Below are positions 1 through 6,038 of a DNA stretch of 7,760 nt, piece after piece (the first letter of the stretch is position 1; every line of letters begins with the position of its first letter). The stretch is from positions 1 through 7,760 of the forward strand of contig JAITES010000050.1 in assembly GCA_031281925.1 (NCBI GenBank). The letters run 5' to 3'. The DNA is from Treponema sp. Its GTDB lineage: Bacteria; Spirochaetota; Spirochaetia; Treponematales; Breznakiellaceae. The notes under the pieces are model-generated. The model did not search any database, was not told the origin of the DNA, and was given only the letters and a program-made list of their open reading frames with translations. The position numbers and the translations under genes were made by a program.

Positions 1-779
1 ATTGTCTTTCCCGAAAAGTCTTTGGGGTGGCTGGACAAAAACCGCAGTCTCTTGATGGGAGTCCCCTCAATCGCCCCTGCTATACGCTCAAGCAGATCGG
101 AAAATTCCAGTCTTTCCCCTCCTTCGCAAAGGTACGAATTCACATTTTGTCCCAGAAGGGTGATCTCCCGTATCCCCCTTTCCGAGAGAAGCCGTATTTC
201 TTCAAGGATCAGGGCCGGATCACGGGAAATTTCCCTGCCCCGGACATAGGGCACGATACAGTAGGAACAGAAGTTGTTGCAGCCGTGCATGATGGGAACA
301 AAACTGCGGACCGGAGAGGGGCCTTCCGCCAGATGGGATGCCGAAAAGGAAAAAACCGGCTTTTCGTCGCTCTTGTCGAGGGCGGGAAATGCACCGGGGA
401 CGCCGTTTTGAAGAGTTTCCTCCACCGCCTTCAGGATGAGGGGGAAACCGGAACGGGCCTGAGTCCCCATCACATAATCCACCGCGGGGACTTCCCGTTT
501 CAGCTCTTCCCCGAGCCGTTCCGCCATACAGCCTGCCACCACGAGGGCAAAGGCGCGGCCTTCAGCCTGCCGCCTCTTCTTTTCGGCCGCATAATGAGCC
601 AGGCGTCCGTAGAGACGGGTTTCCGCCGTCTTGCGGACTGAACAGGTATTGATCAGAACCAAATCCGCCGCGGAGCTGTCGGCCGCCGCTTCCCAGCCCT
701 CTTCCCGGGCGGCCAGGGCCAGGGCGGCCGATTCGGCAATGTTCATCTGACATCCGTGGGTTTCAAAGAAAAAAAACAC
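1..779 (-). CDS. miaB: tRNA-2-methylthio-N6-isopentenyladenosine37 synthase MiaB, N-terminal part (runs off left edge)
   Basis: Radical SAM methylthiotransferase that adds a methylthio group to i6A37 in tRNAs reading UNN codons. About 259 codons are visible and the C-terminal end (rest of the radical SAM barrel and TRAM domain) lies outside the window. The N-terminal UPF0004 domain carries the three cluster-binding cysteines C10 (ETHGCQMN), C46 (NTCS) and C84 (AGCM). The radical SAM signature CNNFCSYC gives C167, C171 and C174, followed by IVPYVRGREIS, typical of MiaB rather than MtaB or RimO. I chose the GTG at 779 because it gives the usual short lead into ETxGCQMN. A TTG at 788 that overlaps the upstream TGA is the alternative; neither has a strong Shine-Dalgarno sequence. 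It is the last visible gene of a minus-strand run after a small membrane protein. Confidence 0.95.
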   Translation of the reverse strand, partial: MFFFFETHGCQMNIAESAALALAAREEGWEAAADSSAADLVLINTCSVRKTAETRLYGRLAHYAAEKKRRQAEGRAFALVVAGCMAERLGEELKREVPAVDYVMGTQARSGFPLILKAVEETLQNGVPGAFPALDKSDEKPVFSFSASHLAEGPSPVRSFVPIMHGCNNFCSYCIVPYVRGREISRDPALILEEIRLLSERGIREITLLGQNVNSYLCEGGERLEFSDLLERIAGAIEGTPIKRLRFLSSHPKDFSGKT

Positions 780-784
780 CGGTT

Positions 785-1168
785 TCAAGACCTGTTTTTG
801 AGACCCTTGAGGAATCTGATGCCGTTGAGGATTCCCGTTGCCAAAAGGCCCAGGGCGCCTATGCTGAGGAGGCTGGAAGCCAGAGGCCGGATCAGGGGGA
901 GGCCCACACGGGAGAGTATAAGGCAGACGCCTGCGGCGGCAAGAACGGCTCCGGGCTTTTTGTCATCCGGATCTTTGGAAAAAAGCGCGCCCGCACCAAA
1001 AAAAGCGGAGGCCGCTCCCAGAACCAGTCCCACAATGGGGAACCGTGCGCCCAGAGCCGTCGCGACAAGGAGGAGGACGCCGCCGGCGATGCCTGCTACG
1101 GCATTTACCCCGTACTTTTCAAGCTTCTTTGCCGGTATATAGGATTCGTTTTTTTCAAGATCGTTCAT
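785..1168 (-). CDS. Small four-helix membrane protein of unknown function
   Basis: I do not recognise a family. The 127-residue protein has a charged, soluble N-terminus (residues 1-19, MNDLEKNESY...) followed by four hydrophobic, Gly/Ala/Leu-rich stretches at about 21-40, 44-63, 73-90 and 96-115. A short polar loop rich in Asp and Lys (SKDPDDKK, 64-71) separates helices 2 and 3, and the tail is basic (RFLKGLKNRS). This suggests a small inner-membrane protein with two helical hairpins. The ATG at 1168 is preceded by an AGAGG ribosome-binding site seven bases upstream. The gene starts 47 bases after the thiamine pyrophosphokinase stop and ends six bases before the preferred miaB start, so all three may be co-transcribed. 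No catalytic motif is visible. Confidence 0.8.
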   Translation of the reverse strand: MNDLEKNESYIPAKKLEKYGVNAVAGIAGGVLLLVATALGARFPIVGLVLGAASAFFGAGALFSKDPDDKKPGAVLAAAGVCLILSRVGLPLIRPLASSLLSIGALGLLATGILNGIRFLKGLKNRS

Positions 1169-1215
1169 TGTTTTCCTCTTTAAGATAAATATAATACATA
1201 TTCTGCGGTTATAGT

Positions 1216-1977
1216 TTAGTTTTCAGCTTCATTCTCCAGCGGCAATATTGCCAAAAAGCGTCCCTGTTCCGCATGAATCCCGATACATAGCTCATCTGCC
1301 CCTTCGGGCCGGGAGCGTAAGGAAGATGCCTGTATTTGAAACCACTGCGCGGTATTTAATGAGTCTTCGGCGGCCTGCGGTTCCGCCCGGTTGCTCACAC
1401 CGAAAAAACCCCGGTTCCAGCTTAGCCGATCCAGAGGCCACTTCAAATTCCGGCTGAGCGCCCGCCAGGGGCCTTCACCCAGAGGGAAAACCGATACCAG
1501 GCTTCCCGGGGGAAGCCTTCTGGACAAGCTCTGTCCTTCATTGATGCAAAACATATCCTCCCCGGCGGTAATCCAGCGCGCGGGACACCGCTCCCGTTCA
1601 AAAAGGGCCCGGATGGCAAAGAGATGATCCATGCGGCCCCCTCCCCCGCCTGCCAGCCAGACTTCTGCGGCGCCCTGCTCCCAGAGGAGGGAGAGGGCCA
1701 GTTCCGTATCGGTATAATCCTTGTCTTCCCCGTAACGGAGTACCCTCTCTTTTGGATACGCATCAAGACAGCCCGGATCGGAAAGGGAATCCATGTCTCC
1801 CACGATCCAGCCGGGCCTGATGCCCGCCCTTTCGGCCGCCTCAAGACCGGAATCGGCCGCCACGATGATCAGTCTTTCCGAGCGGCGCTCCGCCTCTTCG
1901 AGAAGCTTTTGTACTGTTTCCTCTTCCGGGCCTTCGGCTCCGGTAAAGGCCAAACCCAGAATCCTTACCGTCTTCAT
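1216..1977 (-). CDS. Thiamine pyrophosphokinase
   Basis: Transfers pyrophosphate from ATP to thiamine to make thiamine diphosphate in the cytoplasm, the last step of cofactor salvage (the ThiN type is an alternative name). The N-terminal catalytic domain shows the family motifs in order: AADSG (40-44), GDMDS (60-64), DKDYTD (85-90) and GGGGGRMDH (110-118), whose acidic residues bind Mg2+ and substrate. The C-terminal half, with FFGVSNR, matches the thiamine-binding domain. At 253 residues it is somewhat longer than typical bacterial forms. I chose the ATG at 1977. The frame stays open to a TTG at 2001, but that extension would translate the promoter-like sequence TACTATACTATAT and has no Shine-Dalgarno sequence. 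The gene diverges from cca across 23 bases and may be translated from a leaderless mRNA. Confidence 0.93.
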   Translation of the reverse strand: MKTVRILGLAFTGAEGPEEETVQKLLEEAERRSERLIIVAADSGLEAAERAGIRPGWIVGDMDSLSDPGCLDAYPKERVLRYGEDKDYTDTELALSLLWEQGAAEVWLAGGGGGRMDHLFAIRALFERERCPARWITAGEDMFCINEGQSLSRRLPPGSLVSVFPLGEGPWRALSRNLKWPLDRLSWNRGFFGVSNRAEPQAAEDSLNTAQWFQIQASSLRSRPEGADELCIGIHAEQGRFLAILPLENEAEN

Positions 1978-1993
1978 GCAGATATAGTATAGT
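1965..1993 (+). promoter_or_regulatory. Possible promoter of cca
   Basis: TATAGT at 1988-1993 is a -10-like element seven bases before the cca ATG. A weak -35 candidate, TTACCG (1965-1970), is 17 bases upstream inside the divergent gene. A second overlapping TATAGT lies at 1983-1988. Expected initiation at about 2001 would make the cca mRNA leaderless. Confidence 0.35.
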
Positions 1994-2014
1994 AATCCCA
2001 ATGAAAAGGATCGA
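1986..2014 (-). promoter_or_regulatory. Possible promoter of the thiamine pyrophosphokinase gene
   Basis: On the minus strand TATACT (1991-1986) resembles a sigma-70 -10 element and is followed by eight bases before the ATG at 1977, so a start seven or so bases downstream would give little or no leader. The -35 region at 17 bases spacing (TCGATC, 2014-2009) is poor, so the call rests on the -10 element and on the lack of any other room. Confidence 0.35.
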
Positions 2015-3380
2015 TATACATCCCCGGCTCAGGGATTTTGCCGCTGTTTTTACCGGCTCAGGAAAACAGGTGTATCTTGTGGGAGGCGCAGTGCGGGATC
2101 TTTTCCTGGGAAAGAAGGCCCAGGACTGGGATCTTGCGACGGACGCACGGCCTGAGGAAGTTATCGCCATGTTCCGGGACAGGAAGCCCCGCTGCAGGGT
2201 GATTCCGACAGGCATAAAACACGGGACGGTAACCGTTTTTTTTAAGGGAGAAGAGATTGAAGTTACCACGTTCCGCACGGAATCGGATTACCGGGACGGC
2301 AGGCATCCTGAGAAGGTAGAATTTGCCCCCAGTATTGAAGAAGATCTCTCCCGCCGGGATTTTACCATGAACGCCATTGCCCTGAAGCTTCCCGGAGGGG
2401 AAATCGTCGATCCCTTCGGCGGGGAAAGGGACATCAGGGCCCGCCTTATCCGCTGTGTGGGGAACCCCGCGGAACGTTTCGGCGAAGACGGCCTCCGCCC
2501 CCTCAGGGCGATCCGTTTTGCCTCTCAGCTTGGCTTCGGCATTGATGAGGCAAGCCTGGCGGCGATTTCCGGGGCCCTTGCGACCTGTTCTGCGGTAGCC
2601 ATGGAGCGGATCAGGGATGAAATTGACAAGACCATCATGCATGGGGGAAAGCCTTCCGTCTCGTTTTTGCTGATGGAAAAAACCGGCCTTCTGGAACTAA
2701 TCCTCCCTGAACTGGCAGGCTGCCGGGGCATTGAACAGAAGGGCTATCACCGCTTCGATGTTCTGGATCACAGCCTCCTGGCTCTGGATTACGCGGCGGC
2801 AAACGGCTTCCCCCACCGGGTGCGCCTTGCCGCATTGTTCCACGATCTCGGCAAGCCCCTTAGCCGCAAGATGGGAGAGGACGGAGTGTGGACTTTTTAC
2901 CGCCACGAAGCAGAATCCTCCCGGCTTACGGAAAAGATTTTGACCCGCCTCCGCTACCCCAACACGATAATCGAAGAAACAGCCCACCTTGTAGCGGAGC
3001 ACATGTTCCACTATGACGATACCTGGACAGATGCGGCGGTACGGCGTTTCATCGTCCGGGCGGGAGAAACATACCTGGAAGACCTTTTCAGGCTCAGGAT
3101 GGCCGACAGCTTCGGCATGACCGGAATTGCAGCGCCCGCAACGGCCCTGGCGCCCCTGCAAAGCCGGGTAGACGCGGCTCTGGCCGCGGGCCGGGCCTTC
3201 AGCCTGAAAGATCTGGCGGTAAAAGGAAAGGATCTTATGGAAGCGGGAATCCCCGCAGGGAAACAGATGGGCATCATACTCAATGAACTTTTGGAAACGG
3301 TTCTGGACGATCCTGAGTGTAACACCAGGGAAACCCTGCTGGACATTGCCCTAAAGATCAACCGGCGTTACGAAGGCTAA
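2001..3380 (+). CDS. cca: CCA-adding tRNA nucleotidyltransferase with HD domain
   Basis: Adds or repairs the 3' CCA end of tRNAs from CTP and ATP without a template. The 459-residue protein is a class II (polymerase beta superfamily) enzyme. It has the loop LVGGAVRD (26-33), the catalytic carboxylates in DWDLATD (D42, D44), RRDFTMNA (118-125) and the base-selecting EDGLR with the following LRAIRFA (163-175). A C-terminal HD phosphohydrolase domain follows, with H258, H282-D283 in FHDLGKP and H303. Sequence alone does not exclude a CC-only or A-only specialist, but the tRNA gene in this window lacks an encoded CCA, so some such activity is needed. The ATG at 2001 has no Shine-Dalgarno sequence and sits just after a -10-like element. 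The stop overlaps that of convergent rnc. Confidence 0.95.
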   Translation: MKRIDIHPRLRDFAAVFTGSGKQVYLVGGAVRDLFLGKKAQDWDLATDARPEEVIAMFRDRKPRCRVIPTGIKHGTVTVFFKGEEIEVTTFRTESDYRDGRHPEKVEFAPSIEEDLSRRDFTMNAIALKLPGGEIVDPFGGERDIRARLIRCVGNPAERFGEDGLRPLRAIRFASQLGFGIDEASLAAISGALATCSAVAMERIRDEIDKTIMHGGKPSVSFLLMEKTGLLELILPELAGCRGIEQKGYHRFDVLDHSLLALDYAAANGFPHRVRLAALFHDLGKPLSRKMGEDGVWTFYRHEAESSRLTEKILTRLRYPNTIIEETAHLVAEHMFHYDDTWTDAAVRRFIVRAGETYLEDLFRLRMADSFGMTGIAAPATALAPLQSRVDAALAAGRAFSLKDLAVKGKDLMEAGIPAGKQMGIILNELLETVLDDPECNTRETLLDIALKINRRYEG

Positions 3381-4105
3381 ACGGGACTTTCATTGCCCAG
3401 CGCTTCAAACGCCATCCTGGCGGCCTCCTGCTCGGCGCTCTTCTTGTTCCGCCCCATGCCGGGGCCAAAGACTTTTCCCTGCACGGTTACCTCCATCCAG
3501 AAGAAACGCTCATGTTCCGGGCCTGAACGCTTCACCATGCGGTACTCAGGATACACATGAAACTCATGCTGGCATAATTCCTGCAGGAGCGATTTGTAGT
3601 CCCGGTAGTAGTTCTTCTCCAGCACCCGGCGAATCTCGGCGCGTATATGGGGGCTTACGAAGCTGCTTGCCGCCTTGTAGCCTGAATCAAGGTACAGGGC
3701 GCCGATAAGGGCTTCGAAAGCATCGGCAAGAATGGCCTTTTTCCCCCTGCCGCCCGAGCGATCTTCCCCCTTGCCGAGGAGGAGAAGGCTGTCTATCTGG
3801 AGTTCCCTGGCAATACCGGAAAGAGCCTCTTCGGAAACCACCACGGCCTTTATCTTGGCAAGGTCACCTTCACTTTTATCTGAAAAATCGCCGTAGAGAA
3901 GCGTGGCGGTAATCGCGCCCAGGATCGAATCTCCCAAAAATTCCAGCCGCTCATTGTTAAGCCTGAGACCGGGAAGAAATTCGGCAGACGGAAGACCCAT
4001 ACCCGAAACCCCTCCCGCCTCATTGGACACGGATCTATGTACAAAGGCAAGATTGAGAAGTTCCGGATTTTTGAATTTGATTCCAGCGGCCTTCTGAAAG
4101 GCCAT
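3377..4105 (-). CDS. rnc: Ribonuclease III
   Basis: Cuts double-stranded RNA, matures rRNA precursors and degrades structured transcripts. With the ATG at 4105 the protein has 242 residues. The catalytic domain holds the signature NNERLEFLGDS (50-60, with E55 and D59) and the second acidic pair in ADAFEALIGALYLD (D128, E131). A double-stranded RNA-binding domain follows from about residue 170 (DYKSLLQEL) and ends in KKSAEQEAARMAFEAL. This ATG is preceded by GGAAAAAGG at good spacing. The frame opens up to a TTG at 4132 (nine more residues, LSDRKKAL), which has no ribosome-binding site but whose sequence could be genuine. About 20 residues (EAGGVSGMG... up to RL) separate HRS from the signature, longer than in Escherichia coli. 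It is the last gene of the coaD-rpmF-acpP-rnc cluster. Confidence 0.95.
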   Translation of the reverse strand: MAFQKAAGIKFKNPELLNLAFVHRSVSNEAGGVSGMGLPSAEFLPGLRLNNERLEFLGDSILGAITATLLYGDFSDKSEGDLAKIKAVVVSEEALSGIARELQIDSLLLLGKGEDRSGGRGKKAILADAFEALIGALYLDSGYKAASSFVSPHIRAEIRRVLEKNYYRDYKSLLQELCQHEFHVYPEYRMVKRSGPEHERFFWMEVTVQGKVFGPGMGRNKKSAEQEAARMAFEALGNESPV

Positions 4106-4140
4106 TAATGCCTTTTTCCGGTCCGAAAGCAATTAAAGAG

Positions 4141-4377
4141 CTACTTCTGCTGAGATTTTATGTACTCGTAAGCGTCTTTGACAGTTTCGAATTCGTTGGC
4201 CTTCTCATCGGGAATAGAGATGCCCATCTCTTCTTCAATGGCATAGACCAACTCATAGGTATCCAAACTGTCGGCGCCGAGATCCTGACGGAAAGAGGCT
4301 TCCATGGTGATCTTGCCTTCATCCACCTCAAGTTTATCGGCGATCAGCTTCTTCATTTTTTCAAACAACTCGTCCAT
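4141..4377 (-). CDS. acpP: Acyl carrier protein
   Basis: Small acidic carrier that holds growing fatty acids as thioesters on a 4'-phosphopantetheine arm. The 78-residue length is standard. The attachment serine is S37 in GADSLDTYEL, and helices II and III (DTYELVYAIEEEMGISIPDE) are typical. The ATG at 4377 is preceded by AGAGGGATTTGAG, a good Shine-Dalgarno sequence. It lies 22 bases after rpmF and directly before rnc, as in many bacteria, but the plsX and fab genes often found nearby are absent here. The upstream coaD makes a precursor of the coenzyme A that supplies its prosthetic group, although the holo-ACP synthase is not in this window. Confidence 0.97.
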   Translation of the reverse strand: MDELFEKMKKLIADKLEVDEGKITMEASFRQDLGADSLDTYELVYAIEEEMGISIPDEKANEFETVKDAYEYIKSQQK

Positions 4378-4399
4378 CTCAAATCCCTCTTTTATTCAG

Positions 4400-4591
4400 C
4401 TATTCAGCCTTTGATTCAGGTGCAATAACCTGTTTGCCGCGGTAAAAACCGCAGCGGGGACAAACCCTGTGTAACAAGACCATGTTACCGCAGCTCGGGC
4501 ACTCAACCAGAGTAGGCCCTGAAAGCTTCATGTTAATCGACTGCCGGCGGCTCGTCCTTGCTTTTGATGTTTTGTATCTGGGTACAGCCAT
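4400..4591 (-). CDS. rpmF: 50S ribosomal protein L32
   Basis: Structural protein of the large ribosomal subunit. The 63-residue protein begins MAVPRYKTSKARTSRR, the conserved N-terminus of bacterial L32, and has a zinc ribbon with paired cysteines C31/C34 (CPSCG) and C44/C47 (CPRCG). It is therefore the zinc-binding (C+) form rather than a zinc-free paralogue. The ATG at 4591 follows GAGAGG at seven bases. A strong sigma-70-like promoter lies just upstream and overlaps the coaD stop codon, so rpmF-acpP-rnc can probably be transcribed separately from coaD. Its position next to acpP is a widespread gene order. Confidence 0.97.
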   Translation of the reverse strand: MAVPRYKTSKARTSRRQSINMKLSGPTLVECPSCGNMVLLHRVCPRCGFYRGKQVIAPESKAE

Positions 4592-4615
4592 TTATCTACC
4601 TCTCAATAATAATTG

Positions 4616-4644
4616 AAAATAACAGAAATGCATAAAACTGTCAA
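4616..4644 (-). promoter_or_regulatory. Sigma-70-type promoter for rpmF-acpP-rnc
   Basis: On the minus strand a perfect TTGACA (4644-4639) is separated by exactly 17 bases from TATTTT (4621-4616). The -35 box contains the TGA stop of coaD (4643-4641). Predicted initiation is near 4609, giving an untranslated leader of about 18 bases that holds the rpmF Shine-Dalgarno sequence. Confidence 0.72.
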
Positions 4645-5129
4645 GATAAATCCCGGCCATATTTCTTTTTTAGAGCTTCCGCCACCAGGGGGGGAACCAT
4701 GCCGGAAATATTGCCGTTGAAAGAAGCCAGTTCCTTGATGGAAGAAGACCGGAGCACGAAGTATTCCGGGTCTGTGGTCATAAAAATAGTCTCGATCTTC
4801 CGGTCAAGAGCCTTATTCATCATTGAAAGTTCAAATTCATAGGAAAAATCTTCCATCCCCCGAACCCCCCGAACGAGGATTCTGATGCCTTCCCTATGGA
4901 GGAAATCGACGATCAGGGAATCCCAGACCACTACGCTTACATTCGGCAGATCCTTGATCATCTCCTGAATCATGTTTACCCGCTCGGAAGCGGAAAAAAG
5001 ATACCTTTTTTGACGATTTTCCGCCACTACCACGACCAGTTCATCGAACATAAGTGAAGCCCGGCGGATGATATTGAGATGCCCCATGGTACAGGGATCA
5101 AAAGATCCGGGAAAGGCCGCTTTCTGCAT
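4641..5129 (-). CDS. coaD: Phosphopantetheine adenylyltransferase
   Basis: Transfers AMP from ATP to 4'-phosphopantetheine to make dephospho-coenzyme A, the penultimate step of coenzyme A synthesis. From the ATG at 5129 the protein has 162 residues, the usual size. It starts MQKAAFPGSFDPCTMGHLNII, with the nucleotidyltransferase (T/H)xGH motif at 14-17. It also has FSASERVNMI and LVRGVRGMEDFSYEFELSMMN, and the second nucleotide-binding motif as RSSSIKEL (127-134). The frame extends upstream to a TTG at 5213, but the strong AAGGAGG lies ten bases before 5129 and inside that extension, which supports the ATG. The ribosome-binding site sits in a hairpin loop. It is the first gene of the minus-strand cluster and has its own candidate promoter. 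Confidence 0.96.
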   Translation of the reverse strand: MQKAAFPGSFDPCTMGHLNIIRRASLMFDELVVVVAENRQKRYLFSASERVNMIQEMIKDLPNVSVVVWDSLIVDFLHREGIRILVRGVRGMEDFSYEFELSMMNKALDRKIETIFMTTDPEYFVLRSSSIKELASFNGNISGMVPPLVAEALKKKYGRDLS

Positions 5130-5135
5130 GCACGA

Positions 5136-5151
5136 GCCGCCTCCTTGCGGC
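5136..5151 (-). promoter_or_regulatory. Hairpin presenting the coaD ribosome-binding site
   Basis: In the coaD mRNA, GCCGC (5151-5147) and GCGGC (5140-5136) form a perfect five-pair GC stem whose six-base loop is AAGGAG, the core of the Shine-Dalgarno sequence. It ends six bases before the ATG. Whether it regulates translation is unknown. Confidence 0.45.
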
Positions 5152-5200
5152 ATATAAGCATCTTCCCTTGGGTTCGCCGGCCAAAGGGAGACATGCACAT

Positions 5201-5229
5201 ACCATAGGAGCAATGAGCCTAACGGTCAA
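5201..5229 (-). promoter_or_regulatory. Candidate sigma-70-type promoter for coaD
   Basis: On the minus strand TTGACC (5229-5224; five of six consensus bases) is spaced 17 bases from TATGGT (5206-5201; four of six). Initiation near 5194 would give a leader of about 64 bases that can form an imperfect CCCTTTGG/CCCAAGGG hairpin and the ribosome-binding-site hairpin. Confidence 0.5.
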
Positions 5230-5414
5230 GCCCTCCGGGCCTCCTTCAAACGGTAAAACCGCCTTAAAAATAGACAAATTCACAGGCCGGAGCCATTTTA
5301 CAAACGAATTTTTTATCTTTAACTATAGTAATTTGTAATTTCCCCTGAAAAGATCGATAATATAGAGTATAGGAGCCACAATAGTCTGACAGAGAAAAAA
5401 ACCTGTCCGGGTAT

Positions 5415-5443
5415 TTGACTGAAAAAGGAAATGTGGGTAAAAT
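5415..5443 (+). promoter_or_regulatory. Sigma-70-type promoter of the lipoprotein/HEAT operon
   Basis: TTGACT (5415-5420) and TAAAAT (5438-5443) each match the consensus at five of six positions and are exactly 17 bases apart. The ATG at 5450 is only six bases after the -10 element, so transcription should begin at or beside the start codon. Confidence 0.75.
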
Positions 5444-5449
5444 ATAACA

Positions 5450-6019
5450 ATGAAAAGGATGGTTGTTTTATTACCTATTGTAGCGGCAATTTTTTTTGCC
5501 TGTGCGTCGGAACCTCAGCCTCAGGCTGTCGAAACAATAACTCCTGCGGTTCAATCCGAAGAGGCTTCATACGAAGAAGAGCCGGATCTTGAAGAAGTTA
5601 CCGAGGCTCCTGTGCTGGCGCCGGAATTTGATCCCAGTACTATCTCCGAAGAGGTTAGAGAAACGACAAAAGTTGATGTCCAGCAGTATATTGCCAACCT
5701 CAACAGGATTATCAAGGCCAAGGACTACCAGGGCTGGGTTTCCAGTCTGGGGGAGAAGTACTTTGCTGAAAAGAGTTCCAAGGAATATCTGGCCCAGGTT
5801 TCCCAGACTGCCAGGATGAAAACCCAGAAGATTGTTCTTAATACCGCCCAGGACTATTTTCTTTATGTGGTAGTGCCTTCCAGGGCCAATGACCGGGTTG
5901 ATGACATCGATTTTGTAAGCCCCAACAGGGTAAAAGCCTATACAATAGACTCCAAGGGCCGGAGACTTCGTATCTATGACCTTGAACATACTGATAATGG
6001 ATGGAAGATAATCAATTGA
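5450..6019 (+). CDS. Putative lipoprotein of unknown function
   Basis: I do not recognise a named family. The 189-residue protein begins with a lipoprotein signal: MKR, a hydrophobic core (VVLLPIVAAIFF) and the lipobox FFAC, which would put the lipid on C18. A very acidic, proline-containing linker follows (about residues 35-55, EEASYEEEPDLEEVTE). The C-terminal domain (about 70-189) begins VDVQQYIANLNRIIKAKDY and ends in a strand-rich part (VKAYTID, LRIYDLEHTDNGWKIIN). It may be an NTF2-like or similar small alpha/beta fold, but that is a guess. The ATG at 5450 has no Shine-Dalgarno sequence and directly follows the promoter, so translation is probably leaderless. The HEAT-like gene follows 19 bases later in the same unit, suggesting a joint envelope role. 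Confidence 0.88.
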   Translation: MKRMVVLLPIVAAIFFACASEPQPQAVETITPAVQSEEASYEEEPDLEEVTEAPVLAPEFDPSTISEEVRETTKVDVQQYIANLNRIIKAKDYQGWVSSLGEKYFAEKSSKEYLAQVSQTARMKTQKIVLNTAQDYFLYVVVPSRANDRVDDIDFVSPNRVKAYTIDSKGRRLRIYDLEHTDNGWKIIN

Positions 6020-6038
6020 GAATTATGAAGGAGCAAAT

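Larger units (their letters stand above)
5130..5449. other. 320-base intergenic region between divergent coaD and lipoprotein genes
   Basis: The left part holds the coaD leader, its ribosome-binding-site hairpin and candidate promoter; the right end holds the lipoprotein promoter. Between about 5265 and 5400 the sequence is distinctly AT-rich and holds several TATA-like words (AACTATAGTAA, GATAATATAGAG), but I found no well-spaced -35/-10 pair, coding frame or terminator there. It may contain regulatory or curved DNA; no specific site can be assigned. Confidence 0.5.

Noticed and set aside
27..641. 204-residue plus-strand frame at the left edge
   Set aside because: It is opposite the clear MiaB coding sequence with its cysteine motifs; no ribosome-binding site or recognisable domain.
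1978..2001. Extension of thiamine pyrophosphokinase to the TTG at 2001
   Set aside because: The added residues would be encoded by the promoter-like TATA words, there is no ribosome-binding site, and the family N-terminus fits the ATG at 1977.
2058..2642. 194-residue minus-strand frame inside cca
   Set aside because: Antisense shadow of a strongly conserved enzyme gene.
5378..5408. GACAG/CTGTC hairpin as a terminator upstream of the lipoprotein promoter
   Set aside because: Only five pairs with a ten-base A-rich loop and no T tract.
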